This document shows, piece after piece, positions 51,119 to 58,767 of a stretch of 64,000 bases of DNA. The notes beneath the pieces are model-generated. The model was not told the origin of the DNA and searched no databases. It was given only the letters and a program-made list of their open reading frames with translations. This stretch comes from Pseudorhodoferax sp. Leaf267. Its GTDB lineage: Bacteria; Pseudomonadota; Gammaproteobacteria; Burkholderiales; Burkholderiaceae_C. Position numbers and translations under genes: made by a program. Positions within the stretch are counted from its first letter, which is position 1, and each line of letters starts with the position of its first letter. The stretch spans positions 63,275-127,274 of the forward strand of contig NZ_LMMV01000001.1 in NCBI RefSeq assembly GCF_001422405.1, in the 5' to 3' direction.

Positions 51119-51834
51119 CCTACCAACAAGACCTTTTCCAGGGCAGGCGCGCGCTGGTCGCCGGTGCCACGCAGGGCATCGGCGCCGTCATCGCCAACCA
51201 CCTGGCCGCCCTCGGCGCCGAGACCACGGCCCTGGGCCTGGGCCCTGGCGACGGCACGCTCGCGGCCAACGTGGACGTGCGCCAGTGCGACGTGACATCG
51301 GCCGCCAGCCTGCAGGACGCGCTGGCCGACATCCCCGAGCTCGACATCGTGTTCAACTGCGCCGGCATCATCCAGCGCGGCGCCGAGCACGACCTCGAAG
51401 TCTTCGAGCGCGTGCTGAGCGTGAACCTCACCGGCACCATGCGCGTGTGCACGGCCGTGCGCGAGCGGCTCAAGCCCCGGCGCGGCTGCATCGTCAACAC
51501 TGCCTCCATGCTGAGCTTCTTCGGCGGCGGCCTGGTGCCGGGCTATGCGGCCAGCAAGGGTGGCGTGGCGCAGCTGACCAAGTCGCTGGCCATCGCCTAC
51601 GCGCCCGATGGCATCCGCGTGAACGCCGTGGCGCCGGGCTGGATCGCCACGCCGCTCACCAAGGCCTTGCAGGACGACCCGGCCCGCGCCGGCCCCATCC
51701 TCGCGCGCACGCCGCTGGGCCGCTGGGGCACGCCCGACGACGTGGCGCGCGCCGCCATGTTCCTATGCACGCCCGCGGCCAGCTTCATGAACGGCGTGAT
51801 CCTGCCGGTGGACGGCGGCTACCTGGTGTCTTGA
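51115..51834 (+). CDS. Short-chain dehydrogenase/reductase
   Basis: 239 residues. RRALVAGATQGIGAVIANHL (cofactor), DIVFNCAGIIQRG, IVNTASMLSFFGGG (Ser) and YAASKGGVAQLTKSLAIAYA (Tyr-x3-Lys), closing NGVILPVDGGYLVS, a classical SDR ending. Possibly acts on a sugar acid or hydroxy acid. Coupled to the Bug gene. The IclR gene follows by 26 bases. Confidence 0.88.
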   Translation: MTYQQDLFQGRRALVAGATQGIGAVIANHLAALGAETTALGLGPGDGTLAANVDVRQCDVTSAASLQDALADIPELDIVFNCAGIIQRGAEHDLEVFERVLSVNLTGTMRVCTAVRERLKPRRGCIVNTASMLSFFGGGLVPGYAASKGGVAQLTKSLAIAYAPDGIRVNAVAPGWIATPLTKALQDDPARAGPILARTPLGRWGTPDDVARAAMFLCTPAASFMNGVILPVDGGYLVS

Positions 51835-51860
51835 CAGTCACGCCGATAATCCGCGCCGAC

Positions 51861-52688
51861 ATGACCCCGGCGCACCCTTCCTTCGACGAAGCCGACACCC
51901 CCCAGGTCGCCGGCACCCAGGCCTTCGGCAAGTTCATGCGCGTGCTGCAGCTCGTGGCCGACGCCGAGCAGGCGCCCAACGTCGCCGTGCTGGCGCAGGC
52001 CACGGGCTTCCCGCGGCCCACGGTGCACCGCATCGTGGCCGGCCTGGTGGCCGAGCGCATGCTGGTCGAAGACCCGCACACGCATCTGCTGAGCCTGGGC
52101 CCGCGCCTGATCCAGCTGGCCAGCCGCAGCTGGGGCCGCTCCGACCTGCGGCTCGCGGCCATGGACGAGCTCAAGCGCCTGCGCGATGTGACGGGCGAGA
52201 CCGTGCACCTGGCCGTGCCCAACGGCCAGGGCATGGTGTTCATCGAGAAGCTGGAAAGCCCGTCCGCCGTGCGCATGAGCTCGCGCATCGGCACCAGCGT
52301 GCCGTTGCATGTGACGGCCGTCGGCAAGGCCTGGCTGGCCGCGCTGGATCCCACCGCGCAGGCGGCCGTGCTCAAGAACCTGCCGCTGCCGCGCCACACC
52401 GAGCACACGCTGACCGACCGCGCGGCGTTCCAGCGCGAGCTGGCCGCCACGCGCGCGCAGGGCTGGTCCACCGACCGCGAGGAGCACGAGGCCGGCGTGT
52501 ACTGCTTCGGCGCCGTCGTGCGTGGCGCCAACGGCGCGCCCGTGGCGGCGATCAGCGTCACCACACTGCTGTTCCGGCAGAAGGAAGACCCCGAGCAGGC
52601 CTACGTGGCGCCGCTGCTGGCGGCCTGCGCGGCGGTGTCGGCGCGCATTGCCGAAGTGCCATCGCTGTCGGTTGCCGACACGCTGTAG
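51861..52688 (+). CDS. IclR-family transcriptional regulator
   Basis: 275 residues. Winged HTH near residues 20-75: FMRVLQLVADAEQAPNVAVL, AQATGFPRPTVHRIVAGLVA, then an effector-binding GAF-like IclR domain (VHLAVPNGQGMVFIEKLES, AVGKAWLAALDPT, STDREEHEAGVYCFGAVVRG). Such regulators usually control the adjacent catabolic operon; the dyad at 48697-48732 is the probable target. ATG 51861 was chosen as the first ATG after the SDR. Confidence 0.88.
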   Translation: MTPAHPSFDEADTPQVAGTQAFGKFMRVLQLVADAEQAPNVAVLAQATGFPRPTVHRIVAGLVAERMLVEDPHTHLLSLGPRLIQLASRSWGRSDLRLAAMDELKRLRDVTGETVHLAVPNGQGMVFIEKLESPSAVRMSSRIGTSVPLHVTAVGKAWLAALDPTAQAAVLKNLPLPRHTEHTLTDRAAFQRELAATRAQGWSTDREEHEAGVYCFGAVVRGANGAPVAAISVTTLLFRQKEDPEQAYVAPLLAACAAVSARIAEVPSLSVADTL

Positions 52689-52700
52689 CCGCTGCATCCG

Positions 52701-53351
52701 ATGCGCCGCTTGCTGCACCACCTGCGTGTGCGCCCTTACCTGGCCGGCGCGCTGGCCACGGGTGCGGCGGCCGCTGTGCTCGCCCCGGGCCAGCACGATG
52801 TGGTCACGCGCGCGCTCATCGGCTGGAACGTGGCGGTATGGCTCTACCTCGTGCTGCTGGGCTGGATGATGGTGCGCGCCGACCATGGCCGCGTGCAGCG
52901 CGCCGCGGTGGCGCAGGCCGAGAGCGCAGGCACGGTGCTGGCCCTGGTCAGCCTGGCCTCGATCTTCAGCCTGGTGGGCGTGGTGTTCGAGCTGTCGGCC
53001 GCCAAGGTGCCAGGCGTGCCGCATGCCTGGCCGCACGTGGTGTTCGCGCTGGCCACCGTGGCCGGCGCGTGGGTGCTGCTGCCCATGGTGTTCGCGCTGA
53101 CCTACGCCAGCGTGTACTACCGCGCCGCGGGCGGCGGCCTGCGCTTTCCGGACGACGACGCGCACTTCAAGCCCAACTACGGCGACTTTCTGTACTTCTC
53201 GTTCACCATCGCCGTAGCCTCGCAGACCTCCGACGTGAGCGTCTCCACGGTGGCGATGCGCCGTGTGGTGCTGCTGCAGACGCTGCTGTCGTTCGCGTTC
53301 AACGCCACCATCCTGGCGTTCAGCATCAACATCGCGGCCAGCCTGTTCTGA
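52701..53351 (+). CDS. DUF1345 membrane protein
   Basis: 216 residues with about five hydrophobic segments: VVTRALIGWNVAVWLYLVLL, GTVLALVSLASIFSLVGVVF, PHVVFALATVAGAWVLLPMV and a C-terminal VVLLQTLLSFAFNATILAFS. The DUF1345 signature YGDFLYFSFTIAVASQTSDV is present. Uncharacterised inner-membrane protein. It begins 12 bases after the IclR stop but need not share its function. Confidence 0.85.
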   Translation: MRRLLHHLRVRPYLAGALATGAAAAVLAPGQHDVVTRALIGWNVAVWLYLVLLGWMMVRADHGRVQRAAVAQAESAGTVLALVSLASIFSLVGVVFELSAAKVPGVPHAWPHVVFALATVAGAWVLLPMVFALTYASVYYRAAGGGLRFPDDDAHFKPNYGDFLYFSFTIAVASQTSDVSVSTVAMRRVVLLQTLLSFAFNATILAFSINIAASLF

Positions 53352-53485
53352 GCGACTACGTGCGCGCGGGCAAATGCCTGACGTGTGCTGGTGCGTCCTG
53401 GGCAGGCTTCGGGCGATGCGCGTCCGTACCATCGAACCGCTGGCGCAAAGCGCAAGTCCGAACCGCAACCATTGAAGGATGAACC

Positions 53486-53734
53486 ATGTTGGAACAAGCT
53501 GAAGGAACCGTGCAAAACATCGCCGGCCGTGTGCAGGACGCATTCGGTGCCGCCACAGGCGACACCGATACCCAGCTCGAGGGCAAGGCGCGCCAGGCCG
53601 CTGGCAAGGCGCAACAGGTCTACGGCGAAGTGCTGGACACCGTGCGCGAACAGGCCGTGGCCAACCCGCTCGGCACCGTCGCACTCGTGGCAGGCGCAGG
53701 CTTCGTCCTGGGCGCGCTGTGGGCCCGCCGCTGA
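53486..53734 (+). CDS. CsbD-like stress protein with C-terminal membrane anchor
   Basis: 82 residues. The CsbD part (EQAEGTVQNIAGRVQDAFGA, LEGKARQAAGKAQQVYGEV) is followed by VANPLGTVALVAGAGFVLGA and LWARR, which is the DUF883/ElaB-YqjD type anchor. It thus looks like a CsbD segment joined to a membrane-anchor tail. CsbD proteins rise under general stress; the anchored form may sit on the inner membrane. A strong hairpin terminator follows directly. Confidence 0.82.
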   Translation: MLEQAEGTVQNIAGRVQDAFGAATGDTDTQLEGKARQAAGKAQQVYGEVLDTVREQAVANPLGTVALVAGAGFVLGALWARR

Positions 53735-53755
53735 TCGCCTGATAGCGTTCACGCC

Positions 53756-53784
53756 AAACGCCCGATGCATGCATCGGGCGTTTT
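53756..53784 (+). terminator. Rho-independent terminator after the CsbD-like gene
   Basis: AAACGCCCGATGCA and its inverted copy TGCATCGGGCGTTT form a perfect 14-pair stem, followed by TTTTGC. It begins 22 bases after the CsbD-like stop codon. The symmetric stem with A-run on the left means it may also stop minus-strand transcription. Confidence 0.85.
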
Positions 53785-53938
53785 GCATGGCGGGTGCGGT
53801 GGGGCGCGCAATGTGGGCGTTGCACGGCGGCCTGTGCGGGCGCAGGCCGTGTATGGCTTGGCCGATGCCGATTGCGCGGCCGATGGGTTTTCGGCTCGTC
53901 GAGCGGCAGTCCACCGCCACGGGCTGAGGCGCACGGCG

Positions 53939-54502
53939 CTACGCCAGACGCTCGCCCCGCGCACTGGCCGCCATCAGCTTCGCGAGCCGCGCCGTGCGTG
54001 TTGCAGGCTTCCTGGCGCTGCAGATCCAGTGCAGCACGCGCTGCCGGTAGCTGGGCGGCGTGCCCTCGAAGAAGGCCCACGCGGCCTTGTCCTCGCGCAA
54101 TGCGTGCTGTTCCTCGGGCTGCAGGCTGGCCGGCACTTGCCGTTCATGCGCATACACGGCCGAGCGGACTGCCGTGCGTCGGGCGAATGCCGCCAGCCCT
54201 GCGTCCGTCATGCGGCCCTGGGCCTGCAGTTGCGCCACCTTGGCGATGTTCACGGCGCTCCAGATCGACGCCGGCTTGCGCGGCGAGAACCGGATGCTGT
54301 AGCGCGCGTCGTCGATGCGCCGGCGCACGCCGTCGATCCAGCCGAAGCACAGCGCCTCGTCGACGGATTCGGACCAGGACATGCTTTGCTGGCCCGTGCC
54401 GACCTTGTAAAAACCGACCAGCAGCTCGCATGTGCTGCTGGCATGCGTTTGCAGCCAGGCGCGAAAGGCGTTCGGGTCCGCGAAATAGGTCGGTTGCGTC
54501 AT
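53939..54502 (-). CDS. YdeI/OmpD-associated family protein
   Basis: 187 residues. Landmarks: FRAWLQTHASSTCELLVGFY, SWSESVDEALCFGWIDGVRR, YSIRFSPRKPASIWSAVNIA and WAFFEGTPPSYRQRVLHWIC, with a basic tail RKPATRTARLAKLM. These proteins affect resistance to cationic antimicrobials or bacteriocins in enterobacteria. Here only family membership is supported. Divergent from the following TPR gene by 147 bases. Confidence 0.85.
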   Translation of the reverse strand: MTQPTYFADPNAFRAWLQTHASSTCELLVGFYKVGTGQQSMSWSESVDEALCFGWIDGVRRRIDDARYSIRFSPRKPASIWSAVNIAKVAQLQAQGRMTDAGLAAFARRTAVRSAVYAHERQVPASLQPEEQHALREDKAAWAFFEGTPPSYRQRVLHWICSARKPATRTARLAKLMAASARGERLA

Positions 54503-54649
54503 GGCCACGATGTTGCCCGATGCGCCACGCTGCCACAGATTGCAGATGTCATCGAACCCGGGCGCGCTGCAATCGTCCTGCATCCGCCGGCCCGCACAGT
54601 CCATGGCACGGCAGGCCGACCGGGCCAGGCCGGGAAACGGAGCAACACC

Positions 54650-55528
54650 ATGACTGTTCGCATTGCACACCACAACGGCGCGGCCGCCCTGGCCCGCTGG
54701 GCCCTGTGGCTGGCCCTGGCCTTCAGTGGCCTGGCCATGGCCCAGGCCGAGCCCACGCTCGACCAGGTCTACCAGGCCGCGCAGGCCGGCCATGTCGAGC
54801 AGGCCCTGCAGCTGATGCAGCCCGTGCTCGAGGCCCATCCCAACAGCGCCAAGGCGCATTTCGTCGAGTCCGAACTGCTGGCACGCCAGGGCCGGGCGAG
54901 CCTTGCGCGCGACGCGCTGGCCCAGGCCGAACGGCTGGCGCCCGGCCTGCCGTTCGCCAAGCCCGAGGCGGTGCAGAGCCTGCGCCGCCAGCTCGCCTCG
55001 CCGCAGGCGGCAGCCGCGCGCACCAGCGCATTGGCCCCGGCCGCGCCCGTGCCCGCTTCGGGCTCGTCCTTGCCCTGGGGCGTGCTGCTGGCCGTGGGCG
55101 GCGGTGCGCTCGTGGCCTGGATGCTGATGCGCCTGGGCCGGCCTGCCGCGGGCGCCGCCGCCGGTGCAGCGCCGGCCGCGCCGCAGGGCTGGGCCGTGCC
55201 GGGCATGAACACCGCGATGCCGCCCGGGCCCGTGGCCACACCCGCTGCCGCGCCCGTCGGTTTCGGCCGCCAGATGGCCGGGGGCCTGGCGACCGGGCTG
55301 GCGGTGGGCGCCGGCGTGATGGCGGCCGAATCGATCGGGCGCAACCTGTTCGGCACGTCCGCGCATGCCGCGACGGCGCCCGAGCAGGCCATGCCGTCCG
55401 CTTACGACCCGGTGTTCGGCAACACCGCCGTCAACACCGACATGGGTGGCAACGACTTCGGCGTGAACGACATCGGCTCGTGGGACGACTCCGCCGTGGG
55501 CGGCGGCAGCTCGGACTGGGACACGTGA
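54650..55528 (+). CDS. Exported/membrane TPR protein with Gly-rich tail
   Basis: 292 residues, GGAG before the ATG. Signal-like start ending ALAFSGLAMAQAEP, then a TPR unit (LDQVYQAAQAGHVEQALQLM, PNSAKAHFVESELLARQG). A hydrophobic helix (LPWGVLLAVGGGALVAWMLM) comes next, followed by an Ala/Pro region, a Gly-rich stretch (RQMAGGLATGLAVGAGVMAA) and a terminal Asp/Gly/Ser tail (DMGGNDFGVNDIGSWDDS). The TPR likely faces the periplasm. Unknown function. Adjacent to the OmpR regulator on the opposite strand. Confidence 0.75.
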   Translation: MTVRIAHHNGAAALARWALWLALAFSGLAMAQAEPTLDQVYQAAQAGHVEQALQLMQPVLEAHPNSAKAHFVESELLARQGRASLARDALAQAERLAPGLPFAKPEAVQSLRRQLASPQAAAARTSALAPAAPVPASGSSLPWGVLLAVGGGALVAWMLMRLGRPAAGAAAGAAPAAPQGWAVPGMNTAMPPGPVATPAAAPVGFGRQMAGGLATGLAVGAGVMAAESIGRNLFGTSAHAATAPEQAMPSAYDPVFGNTAVNTDMGGNDFGVNDIGSWDDSAVGGGSSDWDT

Positions 55529-56266
55529 TCAGTACAGCGTTTCCACCGGCACATCGAACCGGTAGCCCGCGCCGCGCTCGGTCACGATGAACGCCGGGTG
55601 GAACGGGTCGGCCTCGATCTTGCGGCGCAGGCGCAGCACCTGCACGTCGATGGTGCGGTCGTAGACCTCGGCGTTGTGCAGGCGCGAGAGGTTCAGCAGC
55701 TGGTCGCGGCTGAGCACGCGCTGTGGCGCGCTGCAAAAGGCCACCAGCAGGCTGAACTCGTGGTTGCTGAGCTCCAGCCGGCTGCCGTCGGCGGCGGTCA
55801 GCCGGCGCGTGCGCAGATTCAGCTCCCAGCCCGCGAAGCGGAACGCGCGGCGCTGCTCGTCGCGCACCGGCACATCGGTGGGCTGGTGGTAGCGGCGCAG
55901 CACGGCGCGGATGCGCGCCAGCAGCTCGCGCGGGCTGAAAGGCTTGGTCACGTAGTCGTCGGCACCCAGCTCCAGGCCCATCACGCGGTCGGCCTCCTCG
56001 GCCTTGCCGGTCAGCAGCACGATGGGCACGTTGGCGCGCTCGCGCAGCTGGCGGGCCAGTGTCAGGCCGTCCTCGCCGGGCAGGCGCAGGTCCAGCACCA
56101 CGAGGTCGATGGCCTCGCGGTCGAACGCGGCCAGCATCGCCTCGCCGCTGTCCACGGCCGTCACGCGCATCTCGTTGTCGCCCAGGTACTCCAGCAGCAG
56201 CGCGCGCAGGGCGGGGTCGTCGTCCACCACGAGGATGTGGCTGGGGTTCACAGCGGTGGCGGTCAT
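55529..56266 (-). CDS. OmpR/PhoB-family response regulator
   Basis: 245 residues. Receiver: ILVVDDDPALRALLLEYLGD, phospho-acceptor Asp59 in LVVLDLRLPGEDG, Thr in IVLLTGKAEEAD and Lys in YVTKPFSPRELLARI. The winged helix carries ELSNHEFSLLVAFCSAPQRV, LSRDQLLNLSRLHNAEVYDR and VLRLRRKIEADPFHPAFIVT. The ATG at 56266 has no Shine-Dalgarno (TTACCGCGCGCC before it): the end of a 238-base element with terminal inverted repeats lies 10-12 bases upstream. Divergent from the hybrid kinase, its probable partner. Confidence 0.92.
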   Translation of the reverse strand: MTATAVNPSHILVVDDDPALRALLLEYLGDNEMRVTAVDSGEAMLAAFDREAIDLVVLDLRLPGEDGLTLARQLRERANVPIVLLTGKAEEADRVMGLELGADDYVTKPFSPRELLARIRAVLRRYHQPTDVPVRDEQRRAFRFAGWELNLRTRRLTAADGSRLELSNHEFSLLVAFCSAPQRVLSRDQLLNLSRLHNAEVYDRTIDVQVLRLRRKIEADPFHPAFIVTERGAGYRFDVPVETLY

Positions 56267-56276
56267 GGCGCGCGGT

Positions 56277-56514
56277 AACCTAGATCCGGTAGTTGAATGC
56301 GCCCGAGGGTGCCGTGATCGGCGTGTCAGGCAAGGCGCGAGGACGCTTCGCACTCCTGTGCGCAAGGACGAGCAACGCCGCATGGCGCGTCGAGCGCGGT
56401 GCCATCGGGTGCATAGCGCTTTCACTAGGACGGTGAACACGCTCGAAAGCAAGAGTTTCAGTAGGCATGTGGGTCTACAAGTGAGAACAAGCGGTCAACT
56501 GCCGGATCTAGGTT
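56277..56514. mobile_element. Miniature element with 20-base terminal inverted repeats
   Basis: AACCTAGATCCGGTAGTTGA (56277) and TCAACTGCCGGATCTAGGTT (ending 56514) are inverted copies with one mismatch, enclosing 198 bases without a convincing gene. The ends resemble the CCTAGAT... termini I recall for IS1380-family elements such as ISEcp1. A short minus-strand reading frame inside (ending SGAFNYRI) may be a remnant of a transposase tail. No clear target duplication could be fixed. It occupies the divergent promoter region of the regulator and kinase. Confidence 0.6.
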
Positions 56515-56553
56515 TAATGGCATGCGCGCGACTTTAGCGTCTTGCACCTGCGC

Positions 56554-58716
56554 ATGAGCATCGACCCATCACCCATCCCCACGCCCGCCACGGGCCTGGC
56601 GCCGCCGCGCTGGCGCCATGTTGCGCGCACGCGCGGCGTGCTGGCCGTGGTGCTGGTGGAGCTGATCGTCGCCGCGCTGGTCGCCTACGGCCTGTGGGCG
56701 CTGCGCCGCCAGACGCTGGAGGGCGAGCTGCGCATGCTGGGCTCGCTCTCGGCGGCCATGGCGGCCCAGGCCGACGGCATGCTGGACGTGGCCGATGCCG
56801 TGCTGCGCGCCACGCGCACCGAGCTGGCCGACGGCCTGCTGCAGCCCGGGACCGAGGCCGCCGACGCGCTGCTGCGCTCGCGCGCCGCGGCGCTGCCGCA
56901 GTTCCGTTCGCTGGAGGTGGTCGATGCCCAGGGCGCTCTGCTGGCCAGTTCGCAGGACGAGCCCACCCCGCCCGAGGCGGCGGGCGAGCGCGAGGACCTG
57001 GTGGCCGCGCGTGCCACGGCCCAGGCCCGCGCCGCCCCGGCGCTCTTCGTGGGCAGCCCGCACGCCAGCGCCGCCGACGGCCAGCGGGCCATCGCCGTCA
57101 CCATGGACTGGCGCAACAAGGCCGGCGCCTACCAGGGGGCCGTGGTGCTGCAGGCCGAGCCCGACTTCCTGGACGGCGGCTTCGCGCGCATCGCGCCCAC
57201 GCCCGACACCAGCCTGGCCATCTACCGCCGCGCCAGTGCGCCGGTCTCCGACGGCCCCGGCGATGGCCAGGCCCGGCTGCTGCCCGCCGACGTGATGGCC
57301 GGCCTGTGGGCCGACCCCGCGCCCGAGCGCCCGCGTGTGCTGGCCCTGCCGGACGGGCGTCGGCGCCTGGTGGCGGCGCACCGGCTGCAACGCGTGCCGC
57401 TGATGGTGGTGGTCACGCGCGACGCACGTGTGGCCATGGCCGACTGGTCCGACCAGGCCTGGCTGGTCGGCTCGTTCGCCGCCTCGGCGCTGGCCATGAC
57501 GCTGTTCCTCACCTTGCGCAATGCGCGCGAGGAGGGCCTGCGCCGCGCCGCCCAGGCCCGGCAGCAGGCCTTGCAGGAGCAGCTGCAGCGCGCGCGCAAG
57601 CTGGAGGCGCTGGGCACGCTGGCCGGCGGCGTGGCGCACGACTTCAACAACATCCTGGCCGCCGTGGTCGGCTATGGCGAGCTGGCGCGCACCGCGGCCG
57701 CCGACGGCTCGGCCCAGGCGCGCCAGATCGACCAGGTCATGCAGGCCGGCCTGCGCGGCAAGGCGCTGGTCGAACGCATCCTGTCGTTCAGCCGCAGCGC
57801 GCCACGGCCGCACACGGTGCTGCGCCTGCAGCCCGTGGTGCACGAGGTGCTGCAGATGCTGGCCGCCTCGCTGCCGGCCAGGGTGGAGCTGATGCCGCAG
57901 CTCGATGCGCCCGAGGCTGCCATCTCCGGCGACGCCACCATGGTGTTCGAGGCGACCATGAACCTGTGCACCAACGCGATGCAGGCGCTGCAGGCCGAGG
58001 GTGGCCGCCTGGTCGTGGCGCTGTCCGTGGTCGACATCGACACGCCGCTGGCCCTGTACGACCGCAGCCTGGCGCCGGGCCGCTACGCCTGCCTGTCGGT
58101 GGCCGACACCGGCCCCGGCATCGCGCCCGAGGTGCGGGCCCGGCTGTTCGAGCCCTTCTTCACCACCAAGGGACCGCAGCACGGCACGGGCCTGGGCCTG
58201 GCGGTGGTGCACGGTGCCATGCACGACATGGGCGGCGCCATCGACGTGCAGAGCACGCCGGGGCAGGGCGCGCGCTTCCTGCTGTACTTCCCGTGCGTGG
58301 ACGCGCAGCCCGACGATGCCGCGGCGCCGCAAGCTGCACTGCCGCTGGGCGCGGGCCAGACCGTGCTGGTGGTGGACGACGAGCCCGCACTGGTGGCGCT
58401 GGCCGAGGAGATGCTGGCCGGGCTGGGCTACGAGTGCTTCGGCCTGGGCTCCAGCACCCAGGCCCTGGCCGAGTTCCAGGCCGACCCGGGCCGCTTCGAC
58501 CTGGTGCTGACCGACGAGCTCATGCCCGGGATGACCGGCACCGCGCTGGCCGCCGCGCTGCATGCGCTGCGCCCCGGCCTGCCCGTGGTGCTGGCCAGCG
58601 GCTACGGCGGCCCCCAGCTCGAGGCGCGTGCCGCGCAGGCCGGCGTCACGGTGCTGGTGCGCAAGCCCCTGGTGCGAGCCGAGCTGGCGCAGGCGCTGGC
58701 GCGGGCCTTGGGCTGA
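56554..58716 (+). CDS. Hybrid sensor histidine kinase with receiver domain
   Basis: 720 residues. Membrane helix near 28-48, a roughly 260-residue extracytoplasmic sensor (dCache/Cache-like, with GAYQGAVVLQAEPDFLDGGF and LMVVVTRDARVAMADWSDQA), a second helix near 308-325, HisKA with GGVAHDFNNILAAVVGYGEL (His362), HATPase with GPGIAPEVRARLFEPFFTTK and GTGLGLAVVHGAM, and a receiver with VLVVDDEPALVALAEEML and Asp654 in LVLTDELMPGMTG. Resembles Cache-type hybrid kinases. The OmpR-type regulator on the opposite strand is its likely output partner. Confidence 0.9.
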   Translation: MSIDPSPIPTPATGLAPPRWRHVARTRGVLAVVLVELIVAALVAYGLWALRRQTLEGELRMLGSLSAAMAAQADGMLDVADAVLRATRTELADGLLQPGTEAADALLRSRAAALPQFRSLEVVDAQGALLASSQDEPTPPEAAGEREDLVAARATAQARAAPALFVGSPHASAADGQRAIAVTMDWRNKAGAYQGAVVLQAEPDFLDGGFARIAPTPDTSLAIYRRASAPVSDGPGDGQARLLPADVMAGLWADPAPERPRVLALPDGRRRLVAAHRLQRVPLMVVVTRDARVAMADWSDQAWLVGSFAASALAMTLFLTLRNAREEGLRRAAQARQQALQEQLQRARKLEALGTLAGGVAHDFNNILAAVVGYGELARTAAADGSAQARQIDQVMQAGLRGKALVERILSFSRSAPRPHTVLRLQPVVHEVLQMLAASLPARVELMPQLDAPEAAISGDATMVFEATMNLCTNAMQALQAEGGRLVVALSVVDIDTPLALYDRSLAPGRYACLSVADTGPGIAPEVRARLFEPFFTTKGPQHGTGLGLAVVHGAMHDMGGAIDVQSTPGQGARFLLYFPCVDAQPDDAAAPQAALPLGAGQTVLVVDDEPALVALAEEMLAGLGYECFGLGSSTQALAEFQADPGRFDLVLTDELMPGMTGTALAAALHALRPGLPVVLASGYGGPQLEARAAQAGVTVLVRKPLVRAELAQALARALG

Positions 58717-58728
58717 GCTGCGCCTCTT

Positions 58729-58756
58729 GCTCCCTCGCCCCTTTGGGAGAGGGAGC
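58729..58756. terminator. Bidirectional hairpin between convergent kinase genes
   Basis: GCTCCCTC and GAGGGAGC form a stem around GCCCCTTTGGGA; AAAAAGG follows on the plus strand. It is a short unit of the palindromic repeat family seen at 1487 and 23287. Placed 12 bases after each convergent stop, it can end transcription from either side. Confidence 0.65.
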
Positions 58757-58767
58757 CAGAAAAAGGC

